The notes under the pieces were generated by a model that was not told the origin of the DNA, searched no databases, and was given only the letters and a program-made list of their open reading frames with translations. This document shows positions 1 through 13,036 of a DNA stretch of 64,000 nucleotides, one piece after another; the first letter of the stretch is position 1, and the number at the start of each line of letters is the position of its first letter. The DNA is from Lichenostomus cassidix. Taxonomy: Eukaryota; Chordata; Aves; Passeriformes; Meliphagidae. The translations under genes and the position numbers were made by a program. The stretch covers positions 9,453,122 through 9,517,121 of the forward strand of contig CM039180.1 in NCBI GenBank assembly GCA_008360975.2. Reading direction: 5' to 3'.

Positions 1-2711
1 CTGAATGATAAAAAATACAAAGAAAACACCTTTTTATTTCTGAAACCCAAACATCTGAATCTCAGCAGTAATTAATACATGGAAGTGTATATACCACAAA
101 AGATCATTAGTATCAGATTTAAAGTGAGTGAACATATGGTGCTAAGTCAAATAGCACAGAAGTAGTATGAATAACAACACCAAGTCATTAGGTAAACAGG
201 AGGAAAGGAAGGTAACATTGCATGAAATAAGTGGTGACAGGATAGCATTTGTGAGCAGAGTTTATGTTTAATGATGTTTCTTTTCTATAAGGCAACCAAG
301 GGTAACATATGATGCCAGTGATGTGGACATTATTTGGGTGCATTTTTCTAATTAAGTAAAATGCCCTTCAAAGCAATGGTGAGAAGATCACAAAAGTCAG
401 ATGCTGCTCTTCAGATTCAGACTTAAGAGCTCAGGACAACCCAAAGCATAGAGAAGGTTAATGTGTTGTCCTGCACGTCACCCCTCCCCTCTCTGCACCC
501 AAGCAAATGGCCCAGGGGACTGCAAAGAGGCAGCTTGTTAAAGCACTGCTGTGGTCACCCAGCACTCCCAAGATCACAGTCACAGCAGCACACTGCAGAC
601 TGATATTGTAATTGACAGAGCTGCCCTAACACAAGTGCATTGCTCCAGGATTCTGGACACACTGGATTCAGGGAGCTCAGGAGCTGGGCAATGCATTGCT
701 GAAGTATAGGATGACATTCCAGTGAAAGGATCCTGAAGCATTTGAATATAGCAAACACTTTGTATAGTAACCCTCTTGAATTTTAATTTGGCACACGGTC
801 AACTATGACTGCCAGCTCTGAGAAAGAGGAGGGGAAGGACTGATATCAGTAGAAAGGGTGCTGCTTAGAATTGTTTCTTCAGAGATAGAAATAGCATGAA
901 GCTGATGGGAGCAGCTCCAGGGAGAAATAACATTCCCTAGTGAAATCTAACAGAAATAGCCTGTACAGTAGTTCCACCATGTCACAGAGTGAATGGTGAC
1001 AGTGCACAGAGGGTATTTCTATGCAGAAAATTACTGAGAAGCAGTAGGAGCAGCAGACATGTTACAAGATCAACATGACAAAGTGAGCAATTAAGCTTTC
1101 ATGAAACTGAGGACAGAATTTTTCTGCACTCTGTCATCAGCTCTCAGGGCTAAGGCTGATGTTATGACCTTACACAGGCTGATCACAACAGGCCATGCTG
1201 GGTCGGGACCTATTGAGTTGCTTCCTTCAGTGGAGGTGATGGAGTTCATTCCAAATGTAGCTACTCTGAGGCATTAAACAAATAAAACATAGTATGCATT
1301 AAAATAACATTATTAAGGTTACAGAGGTTACAGAGTCAAGCATTCAATAGCTACTTCTGCAACCTTAATTCAGTCCCCATTGTGTGTTTTCTTCATCTTC
1401 CCATGATTCTCTCTAATACTTCTACACCATAGATTTGCCTTATAGTCAATTTTGTTCACTCTACCACAAAAGTGGGGAAGAGCTTGTAGAAAATATTACA
1501 TGTATAGTGTGGAAGAGCTTGTACAGGAACTATCTCTTCACCATTTGTTTGATCTTCATGGTTCAATATGTGGTCCCAGGATATATTTGCTGAACATTAT
1601 GCAAATTGCTCAGACTTAATCCCTGTCTTTTTCACTCAGACCAATGTAACAGTAATTTAGATGTCTCAGTGAGGCACCCACATTAGGAGGTTAGGCTCTC
1701 CATGGTAGCAGAAACACTAACTCCAGCTACAGGGAAACAGAAGTGACTTGCCATTTAGTTCTGAACCCAGAAAGCTGTATCCTCTGCAAATAGATAAATA
1801 AACAGATAGGGAAAAAATTGCCTTAACTTCAATTAAAATAATCTGAAATCACACAGAAATTAAGTCTCTCTACTGCCACTCAAATGAGTACTGGTATACT
1901 CCCTTCCCTGTTAAGCTTTCTTTTTGCCACAACTAGCTTCAATATAAATGTTGCTGTATGTTTCCTGCTATCAGGAAATTCCACTCTAAGCCAGTAAACA
2001 AGCTTGACATTACCCTAGTTATAACTTAATTGCATCCTCTGGGAAGAGGACTGTCATCAGGTCAGGTTTTCAGAAGTTACAGTATTAAAAAATTTCTATC
2101 ATTAAAGTTTTCTTAACACCAGTGTTTGAACAGGAAACCCATTAGCAAGAGCTACAGGTACTGGTGAAAGCAGCCATGAAAACTCACTAAATCAGCATTT
2201 TTCCAACTTGTGATTAAGTTCCTGACTGGGTTTTTTGTCTGAGGTTTTATACCACTTTCTCTGAAATTCTTGGGCCAAATCTCCTATCCACAAAAAAGAA
2301 AAAAAAAAAAAAAATCCCAAGGTTGAACTGTAGTCAGCTGGACAGTGCTGAATTCTTACCTCAGGCCTCAGTTTCTGCTTGGGAGCAAGTCTGGTAGCTC
2401 TGGTAACCAGAATGGCCTTAAATTTTGTTTAGTCCATGAACCCAAAACCACAGCAAAACCAAAAACCAAAAGAGATGACATGTTAATGGTTATATATCAA
2501 AGCATCTTTGTCAACAGATTTTACTCACTGAGTATCTACTTAAATCACTTTTGTCTTTTGATGTATAACACTATATCATCCCTCTGGAAGAGTAGGGCTT
2601 GGAAACTTATGCCTTAGGCCCTTTATTAAAAGGAGCTTTTGCCTCCTTCCAGTGTAACTAAAGGCTCCAGGAATTAGGCACCTATATTTAGCACTATGAA
2701 AGCAGATAATT
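1..2711. other. Upstream intergenic sequence, nothing recognised
   Basis: AT-rich sequence with no recognisable exon, RNA gene or interspersed repeat. The open frames in it are short and have no recognisable protein family. The only simple-sequence feature is an A-rich tract at 2292-2314. It lies 5' of the CACNA2D1 promoter. In other vertebrates the next gene in that direction is PCLO (established knowledge), but no part of PCLO is visible here. Confidence 0.6.
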
Positions 2712-2840
2712 AACCTCAAGGAGTTCAACAAGGCCAAATGCAAGGTGCTGCACGTGGGTCAGAGCAATTCTAAATAGCAATATACCCTGGGGGATGAAGG
2801 GATTGAGAGAAGTCTTGGGGAAAAGGGCTTGGGCACTTAT
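2712..2840 (+). repeat. CR1 LINE fragment (C-terminal ORF2 region)
   Basis: In the + strand this stretch reads as the familiar C-terminal part of avian CR1 ORF2. The translation contains EFNKAKCKVLHVG followed by a decayed LGDEGIERSLGEKGLG-like segment, which corresponds to the KFNKAKC..VLHLG...LGDEWLESS.AEKDLG pattern of the family. It carries an in-frame stop and is truncated at both ends, so it is an inactive fossil. It is the only sense-oriented CR1 piece seen upstream of the gene. Confidence 0.88.
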
Positions 2841-4333
2841 CTGGACTTGCATAAATTCACATATTAGTTTTATGTAAAGATAGATATTGTACCTGATATC
2901 ACTGAGTTTAATACTGTTACTTCAGTCTGAAAAACAGCAGTTTATGGCTGATTTTCAGCAACTTTTGCTTACACAGCCCAGAAGCTGATCCAGGCTTTGA
3001 GTGCACCAAACAACTGTCTTGCCCCAAAATAGCAGTAATGGTAACTTAACTACCTGAAAGTCAGATTTTTTAAATGGTCTGCTAGAACAAATCAGGATGA
3101 AGGGGCTAAAAAATTAATGTTGGAGACATTTTGTCTAGTCAAGAGCCAGTTTGAAGAGGTGATTGACAATCTCTCTCTTATTTTTAAGCAAGTGTCAGAA
3201 ATTACGGAGAGCAAACAAGGGTTTGGTTGCTCTATGTTGGATCTAAGGGGGATGAGATTTTTGGGTTTTGTTGGCTCTATATGGGCTGGCATACTTGGAA
3301 AAGAAAGGTTTCAGAGCATTTGTTTTGTGGCTAAATAAACTGAATATTGAGTCAATGGTATAATTAAGTAATTAGGATAATAGAGAAAAAGAAATTAAAA
3401 TCTTTTATACTTTCATCAGCCAAGAAAGCGATATGCATTCTGCCTGCTTATTCCAGTCCCATGTTTGTAAATTTTAAGGCTGCTATATATGATGATGGTA
3501 GATGCAATGGAGTCACTTTTTTGAGCATTGAGGAAGAAATGGTGTTTCGACTGCTTTGGTGCATAGTTTGGCTAAAAAAGAAGAAAATAAAAATACAATA
3601 ATAATAAAATTAATTATATCAGGATGCCTAAAGATATCATGCAGGAAAAGGAGAAAGGCATATGAGGCAGCAGAGGGAAACTAAAATGGTGAACTAGCAC
3701 AGTGAAAAGAGCATAAACACAGAAACTGGAGGGTGTCAGGGAATAGCAAATGCAAATTGTAAAAAGAGAAATGATGCTTAATTTCTACAGCCTGGACAGG
3801 CTTAGCGAAGTAATGCTAGTGAAGAATGGTGTTATTGGTGTTAAGGGCATATGTTAAGGCATACTCACTGTGGAAATAAAAATGAAGTGAGAAACTGATC
3901 TGGGAGAAGAGGCTCTGCTGTTTCTGTTTCATGAGCTGAAAACACATTCCCTTTTTGCCCTTGTAGACTCTCACTGCTCTCATGGTCTTGATTTTCCTCT
4001 TCACATCTAACCATGGCTAATTTGTGCCTGTTTATCCTTGTACCAGCATTATTCATTAGCTAAAACGCGTCTTTTCTCTCTTCTGCCTGCTCTTACAATT
4101 TCAGAGGGTGAGCATACTCCTTATCTGTCCCCAGCTTGTAAAAGCAAAGTACAGTTAGTCCCAGCAACCCTTCTTAGCCCTTGTTCCAGTCTGAATTTAT
4201 TTCTTTCACATCACTGGCCAGAAGGGTATTCCACAGTCAGGATGGGCTCTCACAGGCTATATATGCATGGGAATGCAAGAAACAGAGTTCAAAATCAAAG
4301 TTTTTCACACTCAGCCCAAATTCAAGTGCTTTG
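2841..4333. other. Intergenic sequence, nothing recognised
   Basis: AT-rich and non-coding in appearance. Short overlapping frames on both strands around 3090-3340 and 3816-4056 have no recognisable domain and look like chance. No RNA gene or repeat recognised. Confidence 0.5.
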
Positions 4334-4568
4334 TAGAATTACAGAATCATTTAAGTTGGAAAAACTTCTAAGGTTATTGAGTCCAATTATCAATGTAGCA
4401 CCAGCATATTCATTACTAAACCATGTCCCTGAGTGCTACTTCCACATATTTTTTGAACACTTTCACGAATAGCAATTTCACCCCCTCTGGGCAGCCTGTT
4501 ACAATCCCTGACCATCCTTTCAGTGAAGAAATTTTCCCTAATATTTAATCTAAACCTCCCCTGAAGGA
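4334..4568 (-). repeat. CR1 LINE 3' end fragment, antisense
   Basis: The + strand shows the reverse complement of a CR1 3' terminus. It starts with ACAGAATCATTTAAGTTGG, continues through ACTAAACCATGTCCCTGAG and GGGCAGCCTGTTACAATCCC, and ends near CTAAACCTCCCCTG. These are landmark segments of the avian CR1 tail in minus orientation. The 5' portion of the element is missing, which is the usual 5' truncation of CR1. An open frame over this interval (4038-4472, + strand) is just antisense repeat. Confidence 0.9.
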
Positions 4569-4824
4569 AACAATACAGAGGAACAGAAAACAATAAAAAT
4601 ATTAAAGCAATACAGGGGAACACAACCAGATTACAGGATCATATTTGGTTACCTTGTATCTACATAATATTAATGAATCATAGTCATTGTGTAAACAACC
4701 AACATGTGCAGCAAGTAATTTTTCCTATTAGTCCCTAAAGTCATAATTTTCTTCCTACCCTGATATTGCCATCATCATTCATCTTTTTCATCCCCTATGA
4801 TGTTTAACCCTCCCCTATATTGGC
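4569..4824. other. Short spacer between two LINE fossils
   Basis: No gene or repeat confidently recognised. It separates the young-looking CR1 tail on its left from the older reverse-transcriptase fossil on its right. The spacing is too short for the two to be one intact CR1 element. Confidence 0.4.
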
Positions 4825-5250
4825 AATTCCTTTGTGTCATCATTAAATTTTAACAGATCAACCACACACCATGAGCCAAGACTGCTAATGAAAATGTTAG
4901 ATGAAATAAGTCTCCAATCTAGCTTTCAAGACAATTGTCTAACCAACAGTTTACTTCAACATTTCACTTTTTCTCTTTTAAGTCTATTCCTTACCCATTT
5001 TAAAATTCTTGTGCTAATCCCTGACTTTTCTATTTAGCTAATAATCTTCCTTGTGGAATTGTATCAGATGCTTTGTAAAAGTCTAAGTCGATTAGATGTA
5101 TTTCATTTCCTTTGTCCAGAAAATGAAAGGAAAATAAAATCTTGATCCAGCATGATCAAGTAAGCCTTTGTAAACCCATGTTGTATTTTATCACATTTTT
5201 TCTATATCATTAATTACCTTCAAAATCTAGAATCTATGGAAATGAGGCCA
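4825..5250 (-). repeat. Ancient CR1/L2/L3-like LINE reverse-transcriptase fossil, antisense
   Basis: Read on the minus strand, this AT-rich stretch contains two reverse-transcriptase landmarks in the correct order. A motif-A-like peptide LDFYKASDT (reverse of 5061-5087; family pattern LDFSKAFDT) is followed by PQGRLLAK. Further downstream a motif-C-like KFNDDTK (reverse of 4831-4850; family pattern KFADDTK) appears. Upstream of motif A, about 5155-5200, there is a degraded QHGF-type segment. Stops and frameshifts show that it is dead. The family call within the CR1/L2/L3 LINE group is inference. The edges are approximate, and weaker similarity may continue toward 5400. Confidence 0.65.
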
Positions 5251-6761
5251 GAAACACAAAAGAAAGTATTTTTTTATTTAAGGGCCGCATCATAGCTACA
5301 GCATAACCACAGCTATATCATCTTTTTCCTTAACCTTATTGCACAATGCCTCTGCTTCTCTCCTTTATGAAGCAGTGAAACTTCTGGTGTTTGTTTTAAA
5401 TCTGCTGTATTTTTGGCAATTCTTATTTTATTTTTAAACTTTTTGACCTCAGCAGCACTACCCTTTCTGAGCATGCTTTGCTAACTTCCAGCATCTCATT
5501 TTTTACAGCAGAAATGAGAAGAAATTAATTAACCATCGCTAGTTGGCTGGGAGTTCCAAGCCACAGGATGACTTTCTGCATTATATGCATCTTCATTTGC
5601 TGAGCTGGATACAAACAGAAGACTTTACTTTTGGGAAGCTGGACCCACAGATCCTTAGTGTAAATAAGGCTGCAGCTGTATTCCTTCCTTAGACACTTCC
5701 TTCCTGCACTTCATTCTTTAGACACAGCAATATGCCTACAAGAACTATCAGAAAAAGATACAATCTCCTATTTCCTCTTGCAAACTGCTTGGTTTCATTT
5801 CTCCTCCCCAAACTTCTGCAAAGGTTCACCTTCTTCCTATAAGCCCTGCCTCCCAAACTTGGCCTCTTGAATTATCCCATTCTTCTTGCCACACCAAAAA
5901 TTCACTGATTTCTGTTTACTTTTCCTTATTTATACTCCCCTAAGTTCTTTCAGCAGCTAAGAAGCCGCTTTGCTTCCACATCAAAATATGTTTCCTGTAA
6001 CACTGAAAAGCCTGAGGCAAGGCCACTCATCCTCCTGACCACAGAGTAAAGTGTGCTTCACTTTCTAGTGCAAAGTTGTATGGATAAAGCAACAGAGGGA
6101 AAAAAAAGGAAGTATATATGGTAAGAACAAGCATTCTTCACATCATTAAATACTCTGTGGAAAAATGAGTCATGAGGAACTATGATGAGGAATGAATTAA
6201 ATGAGTTTTTATGAAAATTAATAGACTTGATCTCTCTCCTGCACAGAGGCTGTTTCACGTGTTGCAAAAGGCTTTAGTAAATCAGTGTCTCCTAAAACAG
6301 CAACTTTGCAACAAATCCAGGATCCAGTAATACTCCAACTTATCCCACAGGTGAAAAGAGGGCGATGATGCTCTCCTAAATGCTGGATAAAGCAAAATCT
6401 TCATATCCAGTTTTCAGATAGAAGGTTCAATGTAAGACATAATAAACTATCATTTGTGGGTTTAATATGTTAAATATTTTGATATCCCAGATTTGCTGCT
6501 GATGGTTGCTTCCACAACATTTTTGGCCAACATGTGCCAGTTTTCACACTGCAAAGATGTATTGTGCCTTTTTCATCCTCTAGTACTCTGCTCCTCAATA
6601 TTTATACCATCTCCTATGTTTTGATGTGTGAGCTGAAATATTAACCTTTAAAGCTGCTATACTGGAAGTATCTTTCAATTGGATAAACCTACATCACACA
6701 ATCACTGTACTTTCCCTTTGAAACACAAATTCTCTATCATTTTTTTAACAATAGAGTTACT

Positions 6762-6777
6762 AAAAAAAAAAAAAAAA
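6762..6777. repeat. Poly-A homopolymer
   Basis: Sixteen consecutive A residues. No polyadenylation hexamer lies at the expected distance upstream, so this is treated as simple sequence. Confidence 0.9.
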
Positions 6778-9576
6778 GCTCTGAATTTCTTTCCTGTTAA
6801 GCAGCTTTCACCAAATGAAACCATATTAGAAAATGAGATGAAACATGAAATGGATTGATGATATTGTAGCAACACAGGGTATTACAATAATGAGCTTGAA
6901 TTTTTCAGTGGTACCTTTGTATTTAGGGGTCATAGTTGAGTCACTGTAGATTGTGTTGGAATGAAAATATAGCTCAAAATTGCTGGGTAATCAAGAGTCT
7001 TGCAAAGCAAGCTATGGTAAGAATTTTTTTTAAATATATTTTTTATTTGTTGTACATATTCTTCTTCATTCTTTTTGGTTTCATTGAAAAAAGAAATAAA
7101 CCAGATTTTTTTAATACAAAATGTCCTTTGTAAAAATTTTCTTCATTTCTGAGTATTTTGTAAGAATTTTGTTTTAAACACTGTAGATTTTTCCAGTTCA
7201 AGAAAAAAAATAGCTACCAAACAGATGCACTAGCTATTTCAAAATAATCCCTCCTGCTACAGCAACAGAAAACTGCACTGTTGATTGCCACTGCTTAATA
7301 TTGTTTCCCACACATTTAGAAAGCCATGATTTCCAGAGTGAAATATCCAGGACAGTTCACTGAAATGAGGCTTGGCATCCAGATTGCCTGCCTGGCTGTA
7401 ATCACCCTTCGAGTTATTGAGCTTGTAAATCACATATCAAAACATGGGAACACATCAATTAATGTTCTACTGGAAACAAATCAAGGACAATCCTACAGTG
7501 TGACATTCTGCCAGTTTTTATTTTCAATAGACATGGGGAAGAAGCTGAAATTTGTTTGGTCACAGCCTCTATTTACCCAATCTGTCTTATATACTATTGC
7601 ATAATGCTATCACAATATTAATATGCAAATTGACACTCAAATAAAAGCCATGATTTCCCTGTTGATTTTCAGCAGAGCTTCTGTTACAAAGCAAAATGCT
7701 TAGCACTTATTCCTTTCTCATCTTCAAAACTCCTTTAGTTTATTTTAATTAATCCTTTTCCTTTTAATTTTATGACCCAGCATTAGGTTTTCTGCCTCCT
7801 TTACCCCTGCACTCTCAAGGTTATGTCCTCCTCTTGATGTCTTCTAGAAACCTTTATGTTTTCAAAAATGATCTTCCTCTCATCTCTTTTTACGCCTAGA
7901 AAACAGACCTCAGGAGACTGGCCAGAAGCAAGGCATAGTCAAGGGCAAAAGAAGTTTCCAAAGTGAAAAATAAATTAAGGAGCTCTATTTCCAGGGAATA
8001 GTGATCCCAACTAACACTGCTGCTGTTTTTTCTTAGCAGACACCTCAGCCTGGTCTCAGTGAATCCCTGGAGGTGCAGCAGTGACTCCTCTGCAGGACAC
8101 CATGCAGGCTGTGGCTCAGCTCAAGGATGCTGTGCCTGGGCACTCAGTCCAAGGCAGCAGATGAGGGAATAGCAGGAGACTCTTGTGGAGAGCAGCTTCT
8201 CCTCAAAGAGGATTTCTGCTGCAAAGTGTCGCGTGGGAGGCAGAACACGCTTAGGTCCTACGGGAATTTCCCAGCTCACAGGGAAAACACTGATTTGTGT
8301 TATAAAAGGAAAACTCTCCGTCCAGATTTATCCTCTTAAACATTAAGACCCTCTTTTAAAAAAAAAAATCTATTTTAATATGCTTAATTAATTTATTATA
8401 CCCTGGGTTATTTTTATTTTCTGTGTGCTTTATGTAGATTTTTCATGACAATTTCGAACACTGGGATACCAATGCATTCAAGCAGTTGAGGTGCTGTGTA
8501 TCCTTCTGAAGATCAGTCACAAAATGGGCATCACTTCTGGCCTACTTAAACTGTAAACCTAGGATTTCACCAGTGCATGGGACAAATGCTTATCTGCTTC
8601 AAAAGGTTGTATTTCACTCCCACAGTGCATATGGGTGCACATGGGACTTGGCAAAGAGCTTCCATGGAAAAGAAAAATTCTTGTGGTGCTCCTGGAGTCA
8701 GTCATCTGCATTTCAAAGCAGAGGAAAGGCTTTCTGTTCTCGAGGGAGGGAGAACTGGACATTTAAAGTCATGTTTTCTATCATAGCTATTGATGGAAAT
8801 GAGCTGAGATTGCTATAGTTTTCATATGATATTTTAAGAGTTAGAATATTACAAATACTACACTTCAAAAGCAAACATTTCTGTTATTTCAGTGTCTCAT
8901 CTTGAAATATCAAAATAAATCTTACTTCCCCCACCAGCAGTTTCAAGAGGCAATAATTTTTAATTTATCAGTAATTTCTTTTATTTTGATTTTATTTTCT
9001 GATATGTGTAAGGAGGAAATATCAAACTACCCACATCTCCAGCTACCAGGACATTCTACCTGATTTTAGAATACTTCTTAACCAACAGCGTGTATTGCAT
9101 GAAGACAGAATTTAGAGATGACTCAAAGATAAAAGGTAGTTGGTGTGTCAGCTGATATTCTACACACTGTACTCTGTTCCTGCATTTCAAATGCAGGATA
9201 CAAAGTCATGTGGTTAAATTATAAATCACATAAGATATTAAATTTATTATTAAGTCTTCAAAGGGATGTGTGTTTTTAAGCCTTTTAGTTCTAAGCCAGC
9301 ATCACTGGTAGTGTGTTTGTATCTAGTAAATCTCTGATCCTGCAGACAGACATAGATCTGTGTTTGCTTGCACTGCATGCACTCTGACTTCACTGGTCTT
9401 TCTAGATTGTGCCAAAAATCACTAACTAGGATTAAACTTAAAAGGATCAAGTGAGAGCAGATTGTTAACTTAAGTAACTGATCATTTAAGTAGCTTGATA
9501 TCTTCTGGAAACATTCATCTTCCTCTGTGCCATTACTTTTTGTTTACCTTGCACTGCTTGTGTTTGAAGATTTATT

Positions 9577-9602
9577 CATACATACATGTATATATATATA
9601 TT
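9577..9602. repeat. CATA/TA simple repeat
   Basis: Alternating CATA and then TA dinucleotides, short and imperfect. A simple sequence repeat with no associated feature. Confidence 0.8.
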
Positions 9603-10744
9603 TCTATTTAGTCAGGTTGCCTTTGTCCTCCTTTTAGGGGAAAAAAAACCCAACAAACAAAACAACTACTCAACTTACTTCCTTCACACCCTCTTAAAAA
9701 AAATCATAGTTACTATGGAAACAGCTATTAAACAGAGAGTAGCAGTAATTAATAACATCTGCAAGTGCAATATGAAGTCTACAACACAATTAATTCCAGC
9801 ATTTGGAGTGGTTGGTGTAGAGCTGCCCTTTGTTGCTTTGCATGGAATGGCAAACTGTATAGACCCAATTATAACAGGGGAGCTTAATATTACTATAGTG
9901 ATGTATCATGGCTTGTGAAATAGTCTGGACTATAGAGGCATTAACCCATATAAATAAATGGCATCATTATTTTATCATTTAATGGCACATCACTCTGGAA
10001 AGAATTAGATCCATATAGATAATATGGGCAAATGCAAAAATTTTACTTTACACTTTCAAATACAACAACATAAAAATCTCACTTGCTGCTGAAATAAGGG
10101 CAGAAGCTTGAAATGTTACTTTGAAATCCATCCCCTCATTTGAATTATAGAGACATGGGCAGATCAGATGAGGAAGTTTACCTACAAATGCTTTTATCTT
10201 TTGACTTTTCACTTTAAAAGTCAAATTGGAATTTTTAAAGAACAGCCAATTAAAGATTTTTAATAAATCATGAAAGAGATGAGAGAACTTATCTGACTTC
10301 AGGCTTTATTGAAGAAGAAATACTATAAATATTTATTTGTTATTTTATTATTTCTTAAGGCTACTTGGCATAAAGTCTACCATCTTTCCCACTAGCTTCT
10401 CTCATTAGAAACTATGAGTATACAAAATATTCAAATTTTCCTTAAATAATTTTTGCAGCTGGTGTAAAATGTGCAGCAGAAGCTGTACGATCAGATTGAG
10501 ATATTTTGTGTTATACAGGAAGGAGCTCTGTGGCCCTTCTTACCTGAGCTAATAATCTCTGCTTAGGGGCAAAGCCCATTAGATGGGGTCTGACCCCAGC
10601 CAGGGGCCACCTGGCCCTGCTCCAGCCCATGGCAAAGCTGTGCCAGCCTGCTCTGTGCTCCCCTGCCATAATAAACACTTTTTGCCATTCTTTTTCCCAT
10701 CTTCTAAAACTATGTGATGAAGGGTACATCAGCATGTGTAGAAC

Positions 10745-11100
10745 AAACCTCTGTTGGCGTTCCCATTTCTTTTTCCTCTTTGATACCTGTCCTACTTAAT
10801 TGCATCCCTTCCTTATCAGCACAGAGTTTTTCTTCCCTTTACTATGTCATATTCCTAATTATTTTTTTCCTCCTCATAAACCTGTTTTCCTGTTTCATTT
10901 TCCTTTTCCCCACCTATTTCCTTTAAAAATTTTTATTTTCCTTTAAAAATATGTAATGAAGACATATTCATGCGTCTTTATTTCCACATGCATATCCTTC
11001 CTTCTTGATATTTACTTTCCTGTTCTTGTCTTATTTTTCCTCTATAATCTTTCTTTTTTTTTTTTTTTTTATTTCCCCACCCAATATTCCATTTATGTAA
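10745..11100. repeat. Pyrimidine-rich block with T17 tract
   Basis: Roughly 350 bp in which the + strand is dominated by C and T, with many CCTT, TTCC and TTTCC runs, ending in an uninterrupted T tract at 11054-11070. Purines are strongly depleted on this strand. The open frames across it translate into Phe/Leu/Ser-rich peptides that reflect composition, not coding. Confidence 0.7.
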
Positions 11101-13036
11101 TTTTTGTACTCATTACTAGTTTATTAAGCGAATCAAACAGGATACTGATATCATCTCAACAACCTATTTTAGGAAAGGATGAGCCATTCTATGGAGGTGC
11201 TGGTCTATTCCCACTGACTAGCACTGGATAAGAAAAAAGGAAACCCTTTTCTCACTGTAGTTACCCCGTGAGTATCTCACCAAATGCAGAACAGGAACAG
11301 TAATAACTATGCTCCAAAAGAAGGGAGTCAAATACAACCTTGCTACTAAACTTTAGCTTACGCTGTTGAATTTCCAAAAGTAGCATCTGTGGCTGGATGG
11401 CACAGCAGCACCCATTCTTTTGCAGGAGTATTGCTAAGTAAAATCTCAGCAATAACTTTGGAATGCAGCTTTTGTGAGCACCTGGTTAATTAGGTTAGGT
11501 GGATTAAGTAAGTATGAGGTGTTGAGATGGCTTAATTCCACTTGGTTGATAGTGGTTTGCTGTGATTATTCTGTTGCCATCACAGAGTGCCTCCCCACTC
11601 CCTCTGGTGGGGTCAATGTACCTTTTTTTAGTCCTATAAAGCTGCATGATACCAGATTTCAGGAGAGTCCCATCCTTACATTTAGAAAAGCATTTACTGG
11701 TGTAAGACTGTATCTCACAGGGTGAAAAAAATGGGGAAAAGTGTCTGATTTGTGAGGTGAAAGAAGAAATATATACATATATATTTGGTTTCAAGAAAGA
11801 GCTGTACATGCTTAAAGTCAGTGGAAGAGATGGAATAAGCTAAGTTAAAATAGATTAGGGGCTGAGTAGAAAATAGATAAGGTTGCACAAAAATATTATG
11901 TCAATCACAACCTTACAAAACATATGTTATTTGTATAAGACTGCTCTTGGAAGTTATATTTCTTTACAAGTTCAGAACATACTACAGTTTAACATTTATA
12001 ATTGAGGGTATTCTCCAGCAAGATTACTGACATTTATGGTTTTCTGAGAATAATGTCACAACATCAATATGAGATCTACAATGAGCACTTTTATATTATA
12101 CTGTGAAATATAACACAGTGATTCATGAACAAAAAAAGTTAATTTTCCTTTGAAACTCAGAAATGTATTAATGGTAATATTAGAATGAATGCAGAGCCTT
12201 TCAGAATCAAACTGCTATCTCCATATAGTAGTGCTACAGTGCAAGCTCTGCTCAACAATAACTAAAACATCCCCGTGTTTTCAACACTGTTTTCAACATA
12301 ATTCCAAAGCAAAGCTCCATACTTGCTACTCCACAGAAAATCAACTCTACACCAAGTGAAACCAGCACCATGCATGAAGTTTTAGTGGCCTGGAACTTTG
12401 TCATAAAATATGTTTCTTGGTATTCACTGAGAGAATATTTATTGTGCTGGACTCCAAGTTTCAATATTAAACTATCCTGAAATTATTGTTGGTTTAACTG
12501 CAGTGTCAAAAAACCCCAAACAAACAAAACCCTTCCAGTGTGAAAATGCACAGAGCCCTGTTCTCATGACTAGAATTAGAATGAATGCTTTCCTCAAATC
12601 TGACAATAACAAGAGAAGCACAAACACCCATATCAGATAGCGAAAGTTTTGCTACCAGATCCAGCATACTTACTCAAATACGTACAAAAGCAAGGGTGAG
12701 AACAAAACAGTGTTGACTATCTTGCTGCTGGATGTAGGTCACAAAGTTTTTGCAATATAAATTACATCAAATTCAAATATGTAAAACAATTCATCTCACT
12801 TGCAATGGGCTGGATCCTGCATTTCCATTTGGTGCAGACTTCAATAAGAGCATTTTTACTCCTGAAATTTTTACTCCTGAGATCAGGTTGCCTGCACTCT
12901 CTAGTCAGTCCTGCACCAGCAAACAGAATGAGAACAATTCAGCAAGATTACCCCCTCCTTCCCTCCATAAAACAGAGACATAAAGAAGATACTACATGCC
13001 AGGAATAAAAAGGTATTTTGGTGTGTAGCATAGTTT

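Larger units (their letters stand above)
5251..13036. other. Upstream intergenic sequence, low-complexity tracts only
   Basis: About 7.8 kb with no recognisable exon, RNA gene or interspersed repeat. It holds a poly-A tract at 6762-6777, a short TA-rich repeat at 9577-9602, a hairpin-forming inverted repeat at 10201-10224, a pyrimidine-rich block around 10745-11100 and an AT repeat at 11769-11786. The moderately GC-richer patches at 8040-8340 and 10510-10680 did not match any element I know. A single perfect NF-kB-type decamer occurs at 8262-8271 and is unsupported by context. Confidence 0.5.

Noticed and set aside
4038..4472. 144-codon open frame on the + strand
   Set aside because: Its 3' half is antisense CR1 tail sequence and the rest has no recognisable protein family.
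8262..8271. Perfect NF-kB-type decamer GGGAATTTCC about 10 kb upstream of the gene
   Set aside because: A single 10-bp match in 64 kb is expected by chance for a degenerate consensus, and nothing around it suggests an enhancer.
10511..10735. GC-richer patch with a 74-codon minus-strand frame, considered as a coding exon or retrotransposon piece
   Set aside because: The peptide has no known motif, there are no convincing splice sites, and I could not match the DNA to a repeat family.
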